Of a stretch of DNA of 64,000 nucleotides, positions 23,394-36,700 are shown piece by piece (position 1 is the stretch's first letter; each line of letters opens with the position of its first letter). Source of the stretch: Dipetalonema caudispina. Lineage: Eukaryota > Nematoda > Chromadorea > Rhabditida > Onchocercidae. The notes beneath the pieces are model-generated. The model was not told where the DNA came from and searched no databases. It saw nothing but the letters and a program-made list of their open reading frames with translations. The position numbers were made by a program, and so were the translations under genes. The stretch spans positions 1 to 64,000 of the forward strand of contig JABVXV010000152.1 of assembly GCA_013365325.1 (NCBI GenBank), given 5' to 3'.

Positions 23394-25658
23394 CACTGAA
23401 TTGTTTTCCTGGAAACTTTTCTGATTTTGTTTTGTTGATTACCTTGATTTTTTTTTTTCAATTGTTTTGAGAATATGACGAAAAATTACTGTCGGAAAAA
23501 GCCGAAGTGGTACTTACATATATAATGTACGTAGTGAGTTGCCATTTTGGCACAAATTACATTATTGTATTTATTTACGCAGGAAGTGTAAGGATCAGTT
23601 GAGCCGAGAGAAAATAGCCGTACAATGGAAAACCAAAGTTTAACTGTCACAACGCAATGACGAGGATTAGTTGGATCAAAGAGATGAAAATGTACATAAG
23701 AAGCGTAGTTAGTGTTCAAGAAGGAGCAAATAGCTCATACAATAAATGGTGGACTTCCTTTATCTTTCTGCTGTTTTAATAAGGAACTTTCCGTATCTAA
23801 TAAAAGAAGTTTCGTATGTTTCAGTACTTATTGCTTGAAGCGTTCGCAATGCATTTTTAAGTTAACGTAACAGCTCTGCTAACTAACCACTTGTATGCGT
23901 GAATCTTAATTTTACTTCTTTTTTTTAGATTCATCCAAAACTATCAAATATTGCAACATAACTAGCTAACATTTATTTTGCAGAACGTTTGCAAATCTTG
24001 CCAATATATTCCTGAACTTTTTCCCCGCTAGTTTTACCGCTCAAGTTAATTTAAAATTTGATTCAAGTCTTTTGCTTGCAACAATACTTTAATCTACATC
24101 GCTGAATCGTAATCTTTTTGTTCATCTTTGTTTTCCCTCCTCTTCTCCCTTTTTGTATTGACTTCGATTTCGAATTCAAATTGCATGATATCAACTTCCT
24201 GCAACTGTTCATCCATTATAGTTCTTACATTACCTAGAAAATATATTGAACCGAAACATTGCATGGATTCCTTTTTTTTTTGAATTAAGCATTTACTCAA
24301 GAAAGAATTTTTCAAATAAATTACAAACTTCCGTTCTACCAATTAATTCAATGACTTGAATGACTGAGACAGTAATTACTTTTATCATTCAATAAAGAGT
24401 GTTTTGGAAGGGGGACAGATAACTCGATAAATGCATAATCCGAGAAATGTGCTGATCCTTTACCATTATGACTGTTTGATGGAAGTTTTAGCTCACTACT
24501 GCTTTTTATATTCAACTAAAATTTATGACAGACTGTATTGGCGGTAGTATGCATGCTGTCAATGCAGAAGATGAAGTTCCAATTTGATTTCAAAACATAA
24601 TGTGTTCTATTGACTACTAATTATTTAGGGAACGGGAAAGGTAGGTAACATTTAGGGAAATGTCCATACTATTTTGACTAAATTATTTACAATACATTTG
24701 TCGGCTTCTTTGCATATGCTAGACTTTCAAATTTTCCAAATTGAAATTTTAATTCAATTCGTAATATATGATAAACTGTAATGAGTAATGATACATTTGC
24801 TTCTTAGTTTTTGATTCTTCTTGTGTTATTCGTGCTGTTTGTGTTGTTTTTACACATATGAAGCACTTCGCAAACCTTTTTTTTTTTCGGTCGGAATACT
24901 TGTTTCCTTTCTAAATTCAATTTTCAATCAAAAATTTAACAAGCAAATGGTTTATTAAAATTAAGTGGACAATTTCTTTAATAAATTAATACTTAGCTAT
25001 ATTTGATATCAGATATGTTCATTCCTATTGCTCTTAACAGGAAAAAAAGAGAAAGACATTTATAAGAAAATATGTAAGCAGTTATATCATAATAATTCTC
25101 ATTTTAATGTATTAAATAATCGAATAATGTTTATATCATAAAATTCATCCCTTTCAATTCATTTGAATTTATTAATCTTAAGTTCTTGAAAATTTCGCAA
25201 ATTTAGAATAATATGTTTGCTTCCCATTTTTTCGTCATCATAAACTTCAGCTGCATCATATATTGCGATTTGTCCTGCGTGAAAGAAAAGCTCTTTTGAG
25301 GTTTAATTAGTTTCAGTTGACATTTGTGTATATGAATCGACAAACGTTCGGTGATCTTAAATTTTGCAAAAAAAAATCATGCTATATATTCTTTAATATT
25401 AAGTTTATATGTAATTCAATTCATGAATTGCATAATAGTAATAATAAATAAATAAGTAAATGTATTAGAATAATTGATTGAGAGGAAAAGATTAATCGTT
25501 TAAAAAATGAAAACAATCATTATTCTATGATACAAAAAACAGAAGAAGAACCACAGATATAATAGTGTAATATATATTAATTAATTAATGAAAGACTGTA
25601 AAGCTATCAAAAAACGAAGTAGCAAATATTAAAAGATCATAAATATAGCAAGTTGAAA
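23394..25658. other. Region downstream of uba-2 with minus-strand exon-like segments
   Basis: Mostly AT-rich DNA. AATAAA at about 23741 may end the uba-2 transcript. Two minus-strand segments look like exons: 24094-24233, behind an ATTTTCTAG acceptor, acidic then lysine/arginine-rich, ending in TAG; and 25159-25274, behind a TTTCACGCAG acceptor, reading GQIAIYDAAEVYDDEKMGSK and ending in TGA. Neither could be tied to a family or linked confidently to each other. Confidence 0.35.
25159..25274 (-). other. Exon-like open segment, unknown protein
   Basis: On the minus strand a good acceptor (CTTTCACGCAG) is followed by 38 codons, including the stop, with balanced, acidic-to-basic composition unlike the surrounding AT-rich noise, ending in TGA. 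The first part reads GQIAIYDAAEVYDDEKMGSK. It may be the last exon of a gene whose other exons I could not find, or a relic lying 3' of the decayed phosphatase. No family is recognised. Confidence 0.35.
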
Positions 25659-25965
25659 TTATGATGTTGCCGGTTGGGTGATTGAAAGGCCAGCATTCAT
25701 ATTTGTATTAACAATCATAACAGCTCCTCTACTGTTCTAAAAAAATTTCCTCAGAATATTTTTCTTTGTTTAAATAATAATTGAGAAGAACAAAAACAGA
25801 ACGAGTAAAAATTAAACAAGTTGAATGACTTAAAAAGATTTTCCTGAAATAAACTATTGACAGAGTGAAATTTCAATGAGAACAATAAATTGCAATCTTA
25901 ATTGAATTAAATTTTCTCTGCCTTTCCAAATTATATTTCAAAGTGTTGAAAACCACTTTATGTTT

Positions 25966-25998
<33 letters not shown>

Positions 25999-27653
25999 AA
26001 TGTTCATTAACCGCCATTTGCAAAAAAATAGGAAAAGGTTTTAAATTACATTGAATAAAGTTGAAAATATTCATAGTTCAATTTTTATTTCATTCTTTCG
26101 AATTTGCTACATTCACCTTGTTTCTTTTTTCCGTCTTTTTTTTTGTTTTTTGTTTTCCTACATTTCAGCAATTATGTCGACTGATTGAAAATCTTTTTCG
26201 ATTTTTCTTTACTCCATGAAATTTGCGAAAAAAAAGGTTTCTGCAAATTATTTAGTTCAATTAATTTTATTAAATAGCCTAAATTTCAAGTTTACTAGTC
26301 TAAATATTGAAATCCATAAGTAATTTTCGAATATTTACTGTGATTTTAATATTTAATCAATAGTATGCGTTGTATATACCTGTTTATCGATGGACACGCT
26401 TTAAACTTCCGTTGAAATGTTTAAATAAATGAATTTGAATGGTGAATAATGATATCATATTAACCTGATGAGCACGAACAATTATGTCTAAATTTAATTT
26501 TTCGCATATTTTCAATACCGTATCATCACTAAAGTATATATTAACACAACGAATAACATTTTTGGAAAACCTGGCAAAGCTAATAACCGGATTGCATTAC
26601 AGTAAGTCGCATATTACCGTTAATTCTTCTTTTGATTCGATCGATCTTTTTATCTGAATAATCGCTTCAATATTTGAGGATATAATTTGATTAGAACAAA
26701 TTAGCAATATTCTATGAGGAATTTCACTGTGTTATTTTTTGCAACATTGAAATAAGGTCATAATTTCCCGCAATATTGATAATGGTGATAATGCATAAAC
26801 TGTAATCGATGAATGACAAATAAAAGGTTAGAAGTTGTTAATTTATTTTGTGCATGATTGGTACACTTACAAATAGATTAGATTTAATTATAGACATTTA
26901 CTATTTTGTCAAAACTATTTGGAACTGATTTATTTGCTTATTAATTGAGTAACTGGCTAATTAATCAAATTAATCACTGCTTATTCGCTTATTGCAGCGA
27001 ATTATCACTAATCACTACTTATTATTATTTGATAAAAAGCAAAATTCACTAACATTTTTCATATATCATCCAAGTGGGCTTAAACCATTATGTATGCACA
27101 AAATAAGCTTATAAATTACTGCAGCAACTGGCATCAAATCGAAGATATGATTAAACATAGTCTATAATTTATTATCCATTAGTAAATACTGACTCGTGAT
27201 TATCACGCAGTAAATTAAACTGATATTTTAGTTGGAAACTATGTTAAGCATAAGTTTATCCAAAAATTAGATTGTTTGGCATTAAAAAAATAACAGGTGG
27301 AAATTTAAATTTCAAAGTATAAATTGGAGTAAATTTCATGTAATTCAATTTAATTTTCAAACAAAACGCAAAATTATAATATCATTCTAAATTTCATATC
27401 ATTTACCATTAGTAGAAGTAAAACAATAATACCTACTCAAAGTTATCATTAATCTATCTATTAGTAGGATGAACCGACTGCAACTAGCCAATTAACCATT
27501 GTTATACTAATTTGAATGCCAAATTGAAGATTTAATTGATATGGACTATATGACCTTATTATGTATATCATTAATGCTAATTCATGGCAATGGTTTTTCA
27601 AGTAAAGATGGTTCATTTTCAATTATATTATTGAGAATTTGAATGAGCTCATC
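25659..27653 (-). pseudogene. Decayed PP1-class serine/threonine phosphatase
   Basis: Four minus-strand blocks follow the order of a PP1 catalytic domain. Block 27653-27555 reads DELIQILNNIIENEPSLLE and, after a TGA, NDIHNK where PP1 has GDIHGQ. Block 27238-27066 reads LKYQFNLLRDNHE (PP1 KYPENFFLLRGNHE), then two TAA stops, FDLMPVAAVIYK and LCIHNGLSP (PP1 CCHGGLSP), then TGA. Block 26681-26465 reads IIQIKRSIESKEELTVICDL, a TAA where the Trp of CDLLW stands, then FSDDTVLKICEKLNLDIIVR followed by AHQ, the invariant RAHQ. Block 25736-25659, after TTTTTTTAG, reads NSRGAVMIVNTNMNAGLSIT and a normal stop. The stop codons, glycine losses in the metal-site motifs and a shortened NHE-to-FDLM interval show loss of function. 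Introns appear retained, so it is not a processed copy. The stretch holding FSAPNYC was not found intact. Confidence 0.7.
25970..25997. repeat. Poly(A) run
   Basis: An uninterrupted run of A on the plus strand lies within the decayed phosphatase locus. It is a simple homopolymer on the opposite strand to that gene and does not mark a processed insert of it. Confidence 0.9.
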
Positions 27654-30600
27654 GCGTTATATATTCAAAAAAAGAAAAGATTTATTATATTTCATAAAAT
27701 TTAACTATTTCTTCACAAAATATTTCATCTTTCCATTCAACAGTTTTCAATTTACAAAAGTATTTTTCAACTAATTTTTGAATTTTCCGCAAAATATAAT
27801 ACATAAATAATTTTCTTTTTTTTTATCGTTTCATATAGAAATATCTTTTGCATAATGCAAAATTAACGATAAACTTAACAAAATTATGAATGATTTTCTT
27901 TTCTGAAGTTAATTCACAAATTCGTTTCATTTACTTCCATTTATTTGCCAGAATTTTCTTTCGCTATTTTTTCTTTTTCGCATGTTACTAACCAATTTCA
28001 TCAACAAGAAAAATATGGTATTTGAGAGAATTCTTATATAATTTTCGCCGTAGATCATCTTTTTTCTCCTTTTTTTGTTTGTCTTCTTTTTTTTTTTTAC
28101 ATCTTCACTTTTGATTCTCGACTTTCTTCATTCCCGCTGATTTTTTCAACATTTTGCCATCTTTTTTCGTTGGTTTATACAATATTTTTGCTAATTCTTT
28201 CTTTAAATTCTCGCTAAATTTTCTGTTTCATCCATTCCTGGCAATTCTTTTCTATTACTTTTCCTTTCATTAATTATTTTATCCTTTATTATTTGTTCCC
28301 TTTCTATTTCATCTGCTACTATAGCACTAATAGATTCGGTTTTAGTTTTAACATTCGCTTCCTTAGATTTACTCTCTTCTCCTTCAACATCATCGAAGTC
28401 TTCCATCAGTTCGATAATTCGTTTCAACGATGTAAAATCTGAAAGCAACTGAATATGACTTTTTTTGCTGATATTTTTCTTGTAACATTCATTATTTTCT
28501 TTAAAATTTCAAACTTTACTTGAATTTTTATGTTATAATTATTGAGTTAAGCGTCCTGCTTATTAAAATATTAGGCTGGTTAACTTAGCTATTATAGCTA
28601 ATTAGCGAATGAAACAATTAGTCTGTTAATTTAATTTGTAACAACAAGTTTCGATTTTGGATCAAATTGAATGAGAGAATAATGAAGAATAAGTTAAAAT
28701 TTTTCAAATAATAGTTTTGAAAACAAAAGAGAAGAAAAGCTCGGGTACATTCTATCGAGATGAATAAATAAATTGATGCAATGAACTGGTTTATTAGCAT
28801 TAGACAACTCAATTCTGGTCTCATTCTGGCTATATTTATCACAGATAGTCTTGTTCTGGCCAGATCTACCGAGGTAAATTCATGTTCTCATTGGAAAACA
28901 GCCGTATAGAATTAAAGAAGTTATTGTATGGTTCACCGCTGCTTCATTAATTAATCAGAACGCTTCATCGTATGTTTTCCATTATTTTTAAGACTTTATT
29001 TTCACTTTGCATAATTGTGAAATTTATTTTGAATGTTTAATATAATTTTTTATTTTTCAAATTATTTATTTCAAAATTTGCTCTCATTTACAACAAGCAT
29101 AGCTTTTCATAAAAATAATTAAGATTTTAATGGGTTTTATTTTCAGTTTTATTAACCAATCACTTTCTGCAGTATTGGAAGTTAGAAAACGATCCATTAA
29201 ATATTCTTCGTCACTTTTAAAACTTATTTTCCATTTCATATAACCATCGCAACTTGAATTCATTTAATAGACCATTACAGAATTGATCAATTATTGCTCC
29301 AAATATAAATATTATATATTTCAGTGTTATCAGTTATTATCAGCACTGATATATTTATAAAAGTGATAATATCTATTCAAACATGCAATAAATCTGTAAT
29401 ATTTTTAATTGATAATCTGGTTCGATACAATTACTTTGTACCTTACCCCCTCCAAGGAAAAATATGATGTATAGTAAGAATGATAATTAATTCGATGAGA
29501 ATTTTGGGAATTCGAACTTCTGTGATACATTTAAATTTAAATTTTATTATAATTCACGCTGAATTCAACTGGTAAAAATACAATAAGATAGCAGTTTATA
29601 ACCAAATCAAATTAATTTAATTAATTTCGCTTTCAAATTATTGTGAAAAAAAAAACTGAAATATGTGCTTACTCCTAGCTATTCTTAATGTTGAAAGGGA
29701 AAATTAAAATTGATCAAGTCTACTGAATATAATTTTTACATAAGCTGGTAGTTAAATTTAGTAAATAAATTAAAATTGCACATACGATACTTACTATATC
29801 TGGATATCTGGAAACGATACTAATTTAAATTCATTCCTCAATATTCTTCATATTCCTTTTTTTTCTATTGTCACACATCAGCAAGGCAAGGAAATTAATT
29901 GTCTGTTTTTAATCGTTTGAAACACCTGCTCATTCTAATTCCAATTACACTTTTCATTTATTTCTAAAAATTCAATTCTATTTAAAAATTTCCTCCATTT
30001 AACCAATTCTATTTGCCATTCAATTTCATTACATCAAACTTTTGCTGAGAAAAAAGATTAAATTGAAATTACTTAAATTGAAAACGAAAAAAAATGGATA
30101 AACATTAAATGCTGAAAAAACTTGGTTAGCAACCGATTATCGGCGTGAAATAAATGCTTAAGAGGAAGGTAAAAGAAAGGTTAGTTAAAGTATTGGATAG
30201 ATTATAAAGTTGGTTTTTTTCATAAAAAGTGCAAAGTATATAAGCTATAAAATGTGAGAGAAGGAAAAGATTTAATTAGATTTCCTAAAAATTCACCTTT
30301 ATATTAAGTTTCTCACGCTCAAAAGCAAAAATATTTTTTTCAAATGTGTGAAATGTCGTTTAGAAAAATTTTAATAGTTTAACATCAATTATTATTACTT
30401 ATCTTAACTGGGATAAACTCGGATTTAATTTTTGTTTTATACATAGTTCTTTCAGATATCATAAGTTGTATTGCATTTTCCCTTTTCATACAAATGTTTT
30501 CTAAATAAAAGTTGAATATTAGTTTTGGTATAATTTTTTGGAGAAAAGATGGTGGTTATAGATATTTTGGTAGATTGGTAATTAAATAATTATAAATTAG

Positions 30601-30721
30601 ATACTCCATCCATATTTTATTTCTTTATTGCCCCTGCTGTTACATTGTAAAATGAAAATGTTAAATTTAATCTTTTAATACGATATTTTAATTTATTCAA
30701 AAAAAGAAATTTTACATTCAG
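27654..30721. other. Region upstream of the TRPV channel, with one minus-strand coding-like segment
   Basis: AT-rich DNA. The only coding-like part is 28105-28438 on the minus strand. From 28450 to 30720 I see no supported exon on either strand; the minus-strand frame at 28618-28842 is unsupported. The right end is a TTTACATTCAG acceptor at 30721, three bases before the TRPV start codon. Confidence 0.5.
28105..28438 (-). pseudogene. Charged coding-like segment with an apparent frameshift
   Basis: After a GCTTTCAG acceptor the minus strand is open from 28438 to TAA at 28203, starting with DFTSLKRIIELMEDFDDVEG and continuing as a very Glu/Lys-rich stretch. A second frame, taking over near 28211, runs to TGA at 28105 as another lysine-rich segment (ENLKKELAKILYKPTKKDGK). 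There is no GT donor between the two, so an intron cannot join them; a small indel can. It lies upstream, in its own direction, of the decayed phosphatase and could be its N-terminal extension, or a separate gene. No family is recognised. Confidence 0.4.
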
Positions 30722-30724
30722 TAA

Positions 30725-33700
30725 ATGGGTAATCGTGAATCATCAACAAAGGAAGAAGATGGTAAGCCGAAAGAAAATGATCAGCCACGTTTGTATCAAT
30801 ATGTTGATATTCATGGTGGCGGAGATTTGATACCTTTTATGTGGCAAGCTAAAAATAGCAATGATTTTTCACAAATTAATGAATTAATCGATTCAAAAGT
30901 TGGATTTGATTTTAATTATGATTTTTGGCAAACTTAGGCGTTCAATCTTATATTGTTTTCATTTTTTAAAAGTAAAGTTTCATGGAAGTAAAATAAAATT
31001 TTTTGCATAAAAAATTGCAATGCAACAAATAAGGACAGATAAATTATATTACAATATGAGGCAGCACAATCATTTTAGTTAGTTCAATGATAAAATTTGA
31101 TAAAATTATTTTTGAAGCTAAGAATGAGAAGGGGAAATGGTATGAATAACATTAGTGGAAATTGTTTAGCCTATAATACAAGCAAAATTTTTATCGATAA
31201 AATGTTTCAGTAACTGCTAAATTTTTATTCTTTTTATTTAAATAAGTTACACTTTGAAATATTCTGTCCGGTAAAATATTTGAAATTTAGAAATTTCGAA
31301 AAAATGAAGAGATTCCTTTAAACAAAGAATTCAGAAGGGAATTAATTACTGCACATTTGATTTAATTTTAGATTAAAAATTTTATGTACAATTCGGGTAA
31401 AGGTAAAATGGTGGCAGTTTCTGAGCTGGTGAAAATTCGCAATAAAGAGCGTAATGCAATGTTAAGTGCATTAAAGCGTAAGAAAGGAAAAGGTAAAAGT
31501 GGTCCAAATATTTTGGATGATTTCAATCAGGAGGGAGAAAATCAAGGCGATTTAAAAAAAGGTTTGCTTTATGCCAAATACGCAATAGGAATAGTAATAG
31601 TAATAGAATATATAAAATTAGAAAATGTAAATGATAATATGATACAGTAAGTATAAATCAATATAAAAAAATATATATAAATAAAACACGAAATTTGGAT
31701 GGATAGGAAAAGAATGAAGAGATAAAATAGGAAGTGATATTAACTTGTTATCATTATTATCGCCAATCAGTTATCAGTGCTAGCTTTCAGCATTGAAACT
31801 TTTGGAAGGTGGCGGAAGACGTGGTGACATGGATTCGAAATATCGTGAAGTCGTATGGAAATTAGACGAACGTGGTAATATGGGTGAGAATCTTGTCGGT
31901 TTATGCTTATTGCAAGGAACTGCAATACATAATCATCTTGCTCGTCATTTAATCAAATTATATCCAAAACTCGTCAATGATATTTTCATCAGTGAAAATT
32001 ACTATGGTATGATTGCATCGAACGATTACTGTATGATAGTGATAATGAGATTATTTATTAATTTTGATTGGTTACTTTGTCATTAATTAAAGAAATATTA
32101 TAAGTTATACTTTAATCTTCATCACCATCATATAGTGACAATGTTCTTACTATAAATGTTTTAAAAAGACTAGTAACTATTTAGCTGAAAATTAGAACTG
32201 TATTGGGAATAATAAAATTTCAAGAAGTATGATAGAAAAAAATTAGGTAATTCAACGTCAATATGATTAATTTACAATTAAACAACGAAATTTCGGCAAT
32301 ATTTAATACAAAGCCAAAAATATTATATATGTTTGCTAATTTCTCTTCAGTGATTTCTTAATAAACAATCATAGGATTGTCACCTTTGCATCAAGCCATA
32401 ATGAACGAAGATCCGGCAATGGTCAGTTTTCTGTTACAACAAGGAGCAAATATCAATCAACGCTGTTACGGTGCATCATTCTGTCCCGATGATCAGAAAA
32501 GTAGTCGTACTGATTCTTTGGAACATGAATATGTGGAACTTAGCCTAAAAACATGCTATTCCGGGTTAGCCAATATAATTTCAAGAAATACAGGATATTT
32601 TCCTCCAATAATTTATCATCATTATTATCATTAACATCATTCCATAATCGTTTTTGATGATAATTCAGACAAGACCATAAATCGTTTCCGAAAAAAGTTA
32701 TGCAAAAAAATGGCTCACAAAGTTGAAATCCCACATATGATTATCAACAATAAAATTGCAGATACAAATAAAAAGAAACAATAATTTTTGATTTCTTGTA
32801 ATTTTATAAATAAAATATGATCTTTAAAAAAATACAAATCATTGGATTTTATTACAATTTAATAGTTTTAAGGATTATTTTTAGACAATGTTTTTGAGCG
32901 TATTTATTAAAAGTTCACATTTTTCCATATTTCAACTAAGTTTTATATCAATTTGAACCATTCAAAAAAGATTCCTATAAAATTCAATTACTTGCTTTAT
33001 TAAATCTAAAGCCAAGAAATTAGCTTTCAATTTTTGCTGTCAACAAGAATGTTCAAAAAGCTAAAGCATTTCTACCAACTGAAATGCAAAATTTACATAT
33101 TTGCATATTTAGACGGATGTATTTCGGCGAATATCCGTTGTCATTTGCGGCTTGCATCAATCAGATGGATTGTTTCCGGTTACTGGTAGCCAAAAAGGCT
33201 GATTTGAATCAGATGGATACGAACGGAAATACTGTCTTACATCTTGCTGTAATCCATGAACAGCCAGTAAATGATTCAAATGGTTTTATGCAAATTATGA
33301 CCTAAATTTGATGAAATATTACAAATTTGTTTGAAAATGAGAAATTCGTCTACAAGTCTTTCCACTTATTATAAAATTTTTTCTGAATTATTTCTGCAAT
33401 TTTTTAATTTCAAAATTTCGACTATTTAAAAGTTTAATTTTTTTCTGCTATTTTTTCGGTCATTATTTCTTTAAGCGAAAGTTTAAAAATACGTTCATAA
33501 AATTTTTCACCAGGAAATGATTAAACTGTCATACAATATGGGCGCAAAACTACAAATAGTTAACAAGCAGAATTTAACTCCGCTCACTTTAGCAGCGCAT
33601 TTGGGAAAGAAAGAAGTAAGGATATGATAAGTTGAAAGATAAAAAAATGATAATTTTGTAAAGGAAATTCAACATGAAACTTTTCTTCGGTCACCGTTCT

Positions 33701-36700
33701 GTTCATTATTACAACACAGCTTAATTGCTTATCTTTTAATTAAATAATTTTTGAAATAAAAAATTCGTTTTGCAATTCGTTTATTTCACATTTGTTTATA
33801 AGTTCCAAATTTTTATTTACTTTTAGATCTTCGAATTAATTCTAAAATTAGAGGCAGATGTTGTTTGGATATACGGTAATGCGAGCAGTTATGCATATCC
33901 ATTAGCTCGTATTGATACAATAAGACAAGAAACTGGAGAAATGAATGAAGATAGCGCGTTATCACTTACTGTTTACGGAGTAAATATCTTATTTGCTCAA
34001 TAATAGCACTTATTTGTAGAGCTGCTAAGGTACAGCAATATAGCAATCTTATAATTCAATACTTCAAATGATGAAGCATGTATATCGCGGCACCTGTACT
34101 CGTCTATGTTTTTCAGTAGATGTCTGTTTATTAATAAATTATCTGTTTATTGATTGGTCAATTTGGTTACATTTATGATATTATTGATTATAGTTTCAGC
34201 TACTTTTAAATGAGCAATCAAATAAAAAGCATTACAATTTATGTGATATTCTAATTCAAATTTTAGGAAACGACGAAACATCTGGATCTCCTCGATGGAT
34301 TACTGGAAGATTTGTTGGAAGCTAAATGGGAAGCATTTGGGCGTCGATAGTAAGAATTACTTTAAAAAAAAAGAAAATTTCAAAATAGTTTTTAAATTTG
34401 AACTTCAATAACATTAAGAAAATCAAATTAAGGCATGCCAGTACTATTTTTCTTCTTCAATTAAAAAATTGGATCGAATCAAATAATTAATATTAGTTTA
34501 GCAAAATTTCTGATTTTTTTGCTTAAAGATTTAAAATTTTGAATCATATCATTCAGTTTTTATTAATATTTTAACAAATCATTCTCATTCTACCAAAAAT
34601 TTTTTATAGCCTCTAACAGAAATGAAATAATTGTCATAATTAACAATCAAATTAGTGATCAATTATCAAAAATGATTATAAATTACTGTTATAGTTTAAC
34701 ATTATCGTTTTCTTGTTTTGTGGTTTATTTCATATTTGTATTCATGGCTTTTATGTGTCGGCCATTTTCGATGACAACAAAGGTTCAATTTAAAATGTTT
34801 AATTAACACAATAAATATTTGCTAATAATATATAATTCGAAAGTTTATCATCCATTTACCATTATCAATGAGTATCATTAATTAAAGGTATTAATACATA
34901 GTGAAATTCCTGGTATCAATACATCAGTTCCATGCAATAGTTCATTCGATAATCCATGCTTTAATTCTACTTATACCATATTTGATTATATGATTCTCAA
35001 AGCTACAACGCTGCAATCATTCTCATCGTACGCTGCAAACAAGCAAGTTTTATGGACACTAAAAAATTTCGGTATCCATTAATATTTTGCAATTTTCTCA
35101 TTTTACAAATTTTTTAAAATATATTTCAAACATCTTATCTTACCCTATCATATCGCCAATACTTCATTAAATTTCCTTGTTTTATTGTCGAATATCCACA
35201 CATCATTATGCAGTCATTTTCAATTGATTGTGCTAAGACTGAAACAATTTTCGTTTCTTTTTTTCTTAAAAAAATACTATTATGTATTAATAAAGGAAAA
35301 CAAAATTTAATCCGAAAAAATTTAAGACATAATTATTCTGAAAGTTAACTTCGTTAAAAATATCATTGTTTAATTTTATCTTTTAAGAATGGAAGATCTT
35401 TAAAACCAACCCTTAGGATGTATGAAAATTGAAAATGAGCAGATTGTGGAATGTTTATAGGTTATTGCTGAAAAAGTACCACATGATCAATTGTTATAAT
35501 TATTATTCATTCTAATAAGCGATATTGATGATTTTTTGAGTAATTTTAAACAGTGAATTTTTTTTTTTTATAGAGGGAGGTTGGTATCATTCTGACCTTT
35601 GTCATTTGTGGCGATATACTGGTGCAGGATGGCAGCAATATGTAAGTTTAAAAAATGAATCAAAAAAACTGATTAATATCGAGTTATCAATTCAAATTCA
35701 TAGTCCTCCGGATCGATTTTCCATTTTAAGCAAATTTTGAAAAAATCTATTAAAGTTAACATTGATGTCAGCAATTATTAATGACATACATGAATTGGAA
35801 TTTTCTGAATATTAAGGTAAAACTATTAATATTATTATCAATGCTATACTAAAATAAATATAATTCCAAAATGCATGAAGTCAAGAAATACATGCCAATT
35901 ATTTCTACAAACAGTTTTTTTTTTTTTTTTCTTTGTTTAAATAATTTGCACTTAATATTCCATAAATCTTGCAAACTTAAAATAAAACTATTATTGTAGT
36001 TAGGCTAATATATTGAAACTTTACATGATGCACAACGTATTTGAGGTACTTAAATTTAACTTTTAAATTAAGGCTAGGACTTCCTGAACTATTTCTAATT
36101 AAGCTAATTTCTTTTTTGAAATGAAATAGGTTCGATTAGTTGCTGAACAAATGGTACTATTGATGGCATTACTTCAAGTCGTATGTGATGTAATGGATAT
36201 AAAAAATGTTGGCCGAAAACGATGGTGGCGTGTTATGGTATTTCATTTAATTTTACAAACTTGACGAAAAATTGAACTTGTTCTTTTGAAAAATTTTTGA
36301 ATAAAATGAGGAAGTAAAATTACAACAGCTTAATGAATTTTTTCCTTTTTCTTATCCTATTATTTACTTCAAATTTTATATGAACATAAATTTTTCTGTT
36401 TCGAAAAATTTTCGAATAAAATAAATTACATTGCAGAAATCATTTCCGGCTAAGGTAGCTTATAAAATTTCATTTATTTTTATTATATTAATTGTACCGA
36501 TACGATTAGCATGTGCACTGTGCTCAGCGATGCTTTTACTCGAAAACATTCTTTCATTGATGATTGTCCTCTTAACTGGCGCACATTTCTTATTTTATAC
36601 AAGGTATTTTTTTTTTATTTTAATTTTATTCCAAATCAATTTAAATCACAGTTTAGTTGAACTCAATTATCTTTGCTGCAAAATTCTACATCGGTTAAGG

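Noticed and set aside
23219..23461. Minus-strand frame over the last exon of uba-2
   Set aside because: Shadow of the plus-strand UBA2 coding exon.
25300..25320. GGTTTAATTAG word resembling the start of the SL1 spliced leader
   Set aside because: The match stops after ten bases and no 5S or SL RNA context follows.
26682..26850. Apparent further PP1-like words (CGKL then stop, RILLIC) on the minus strand between two phosphatase blocks
   Set aside because: They would duplicate parts already present in better-matching blocks, and I, L and C are frequent in AT-rich translation; likely intron noise.
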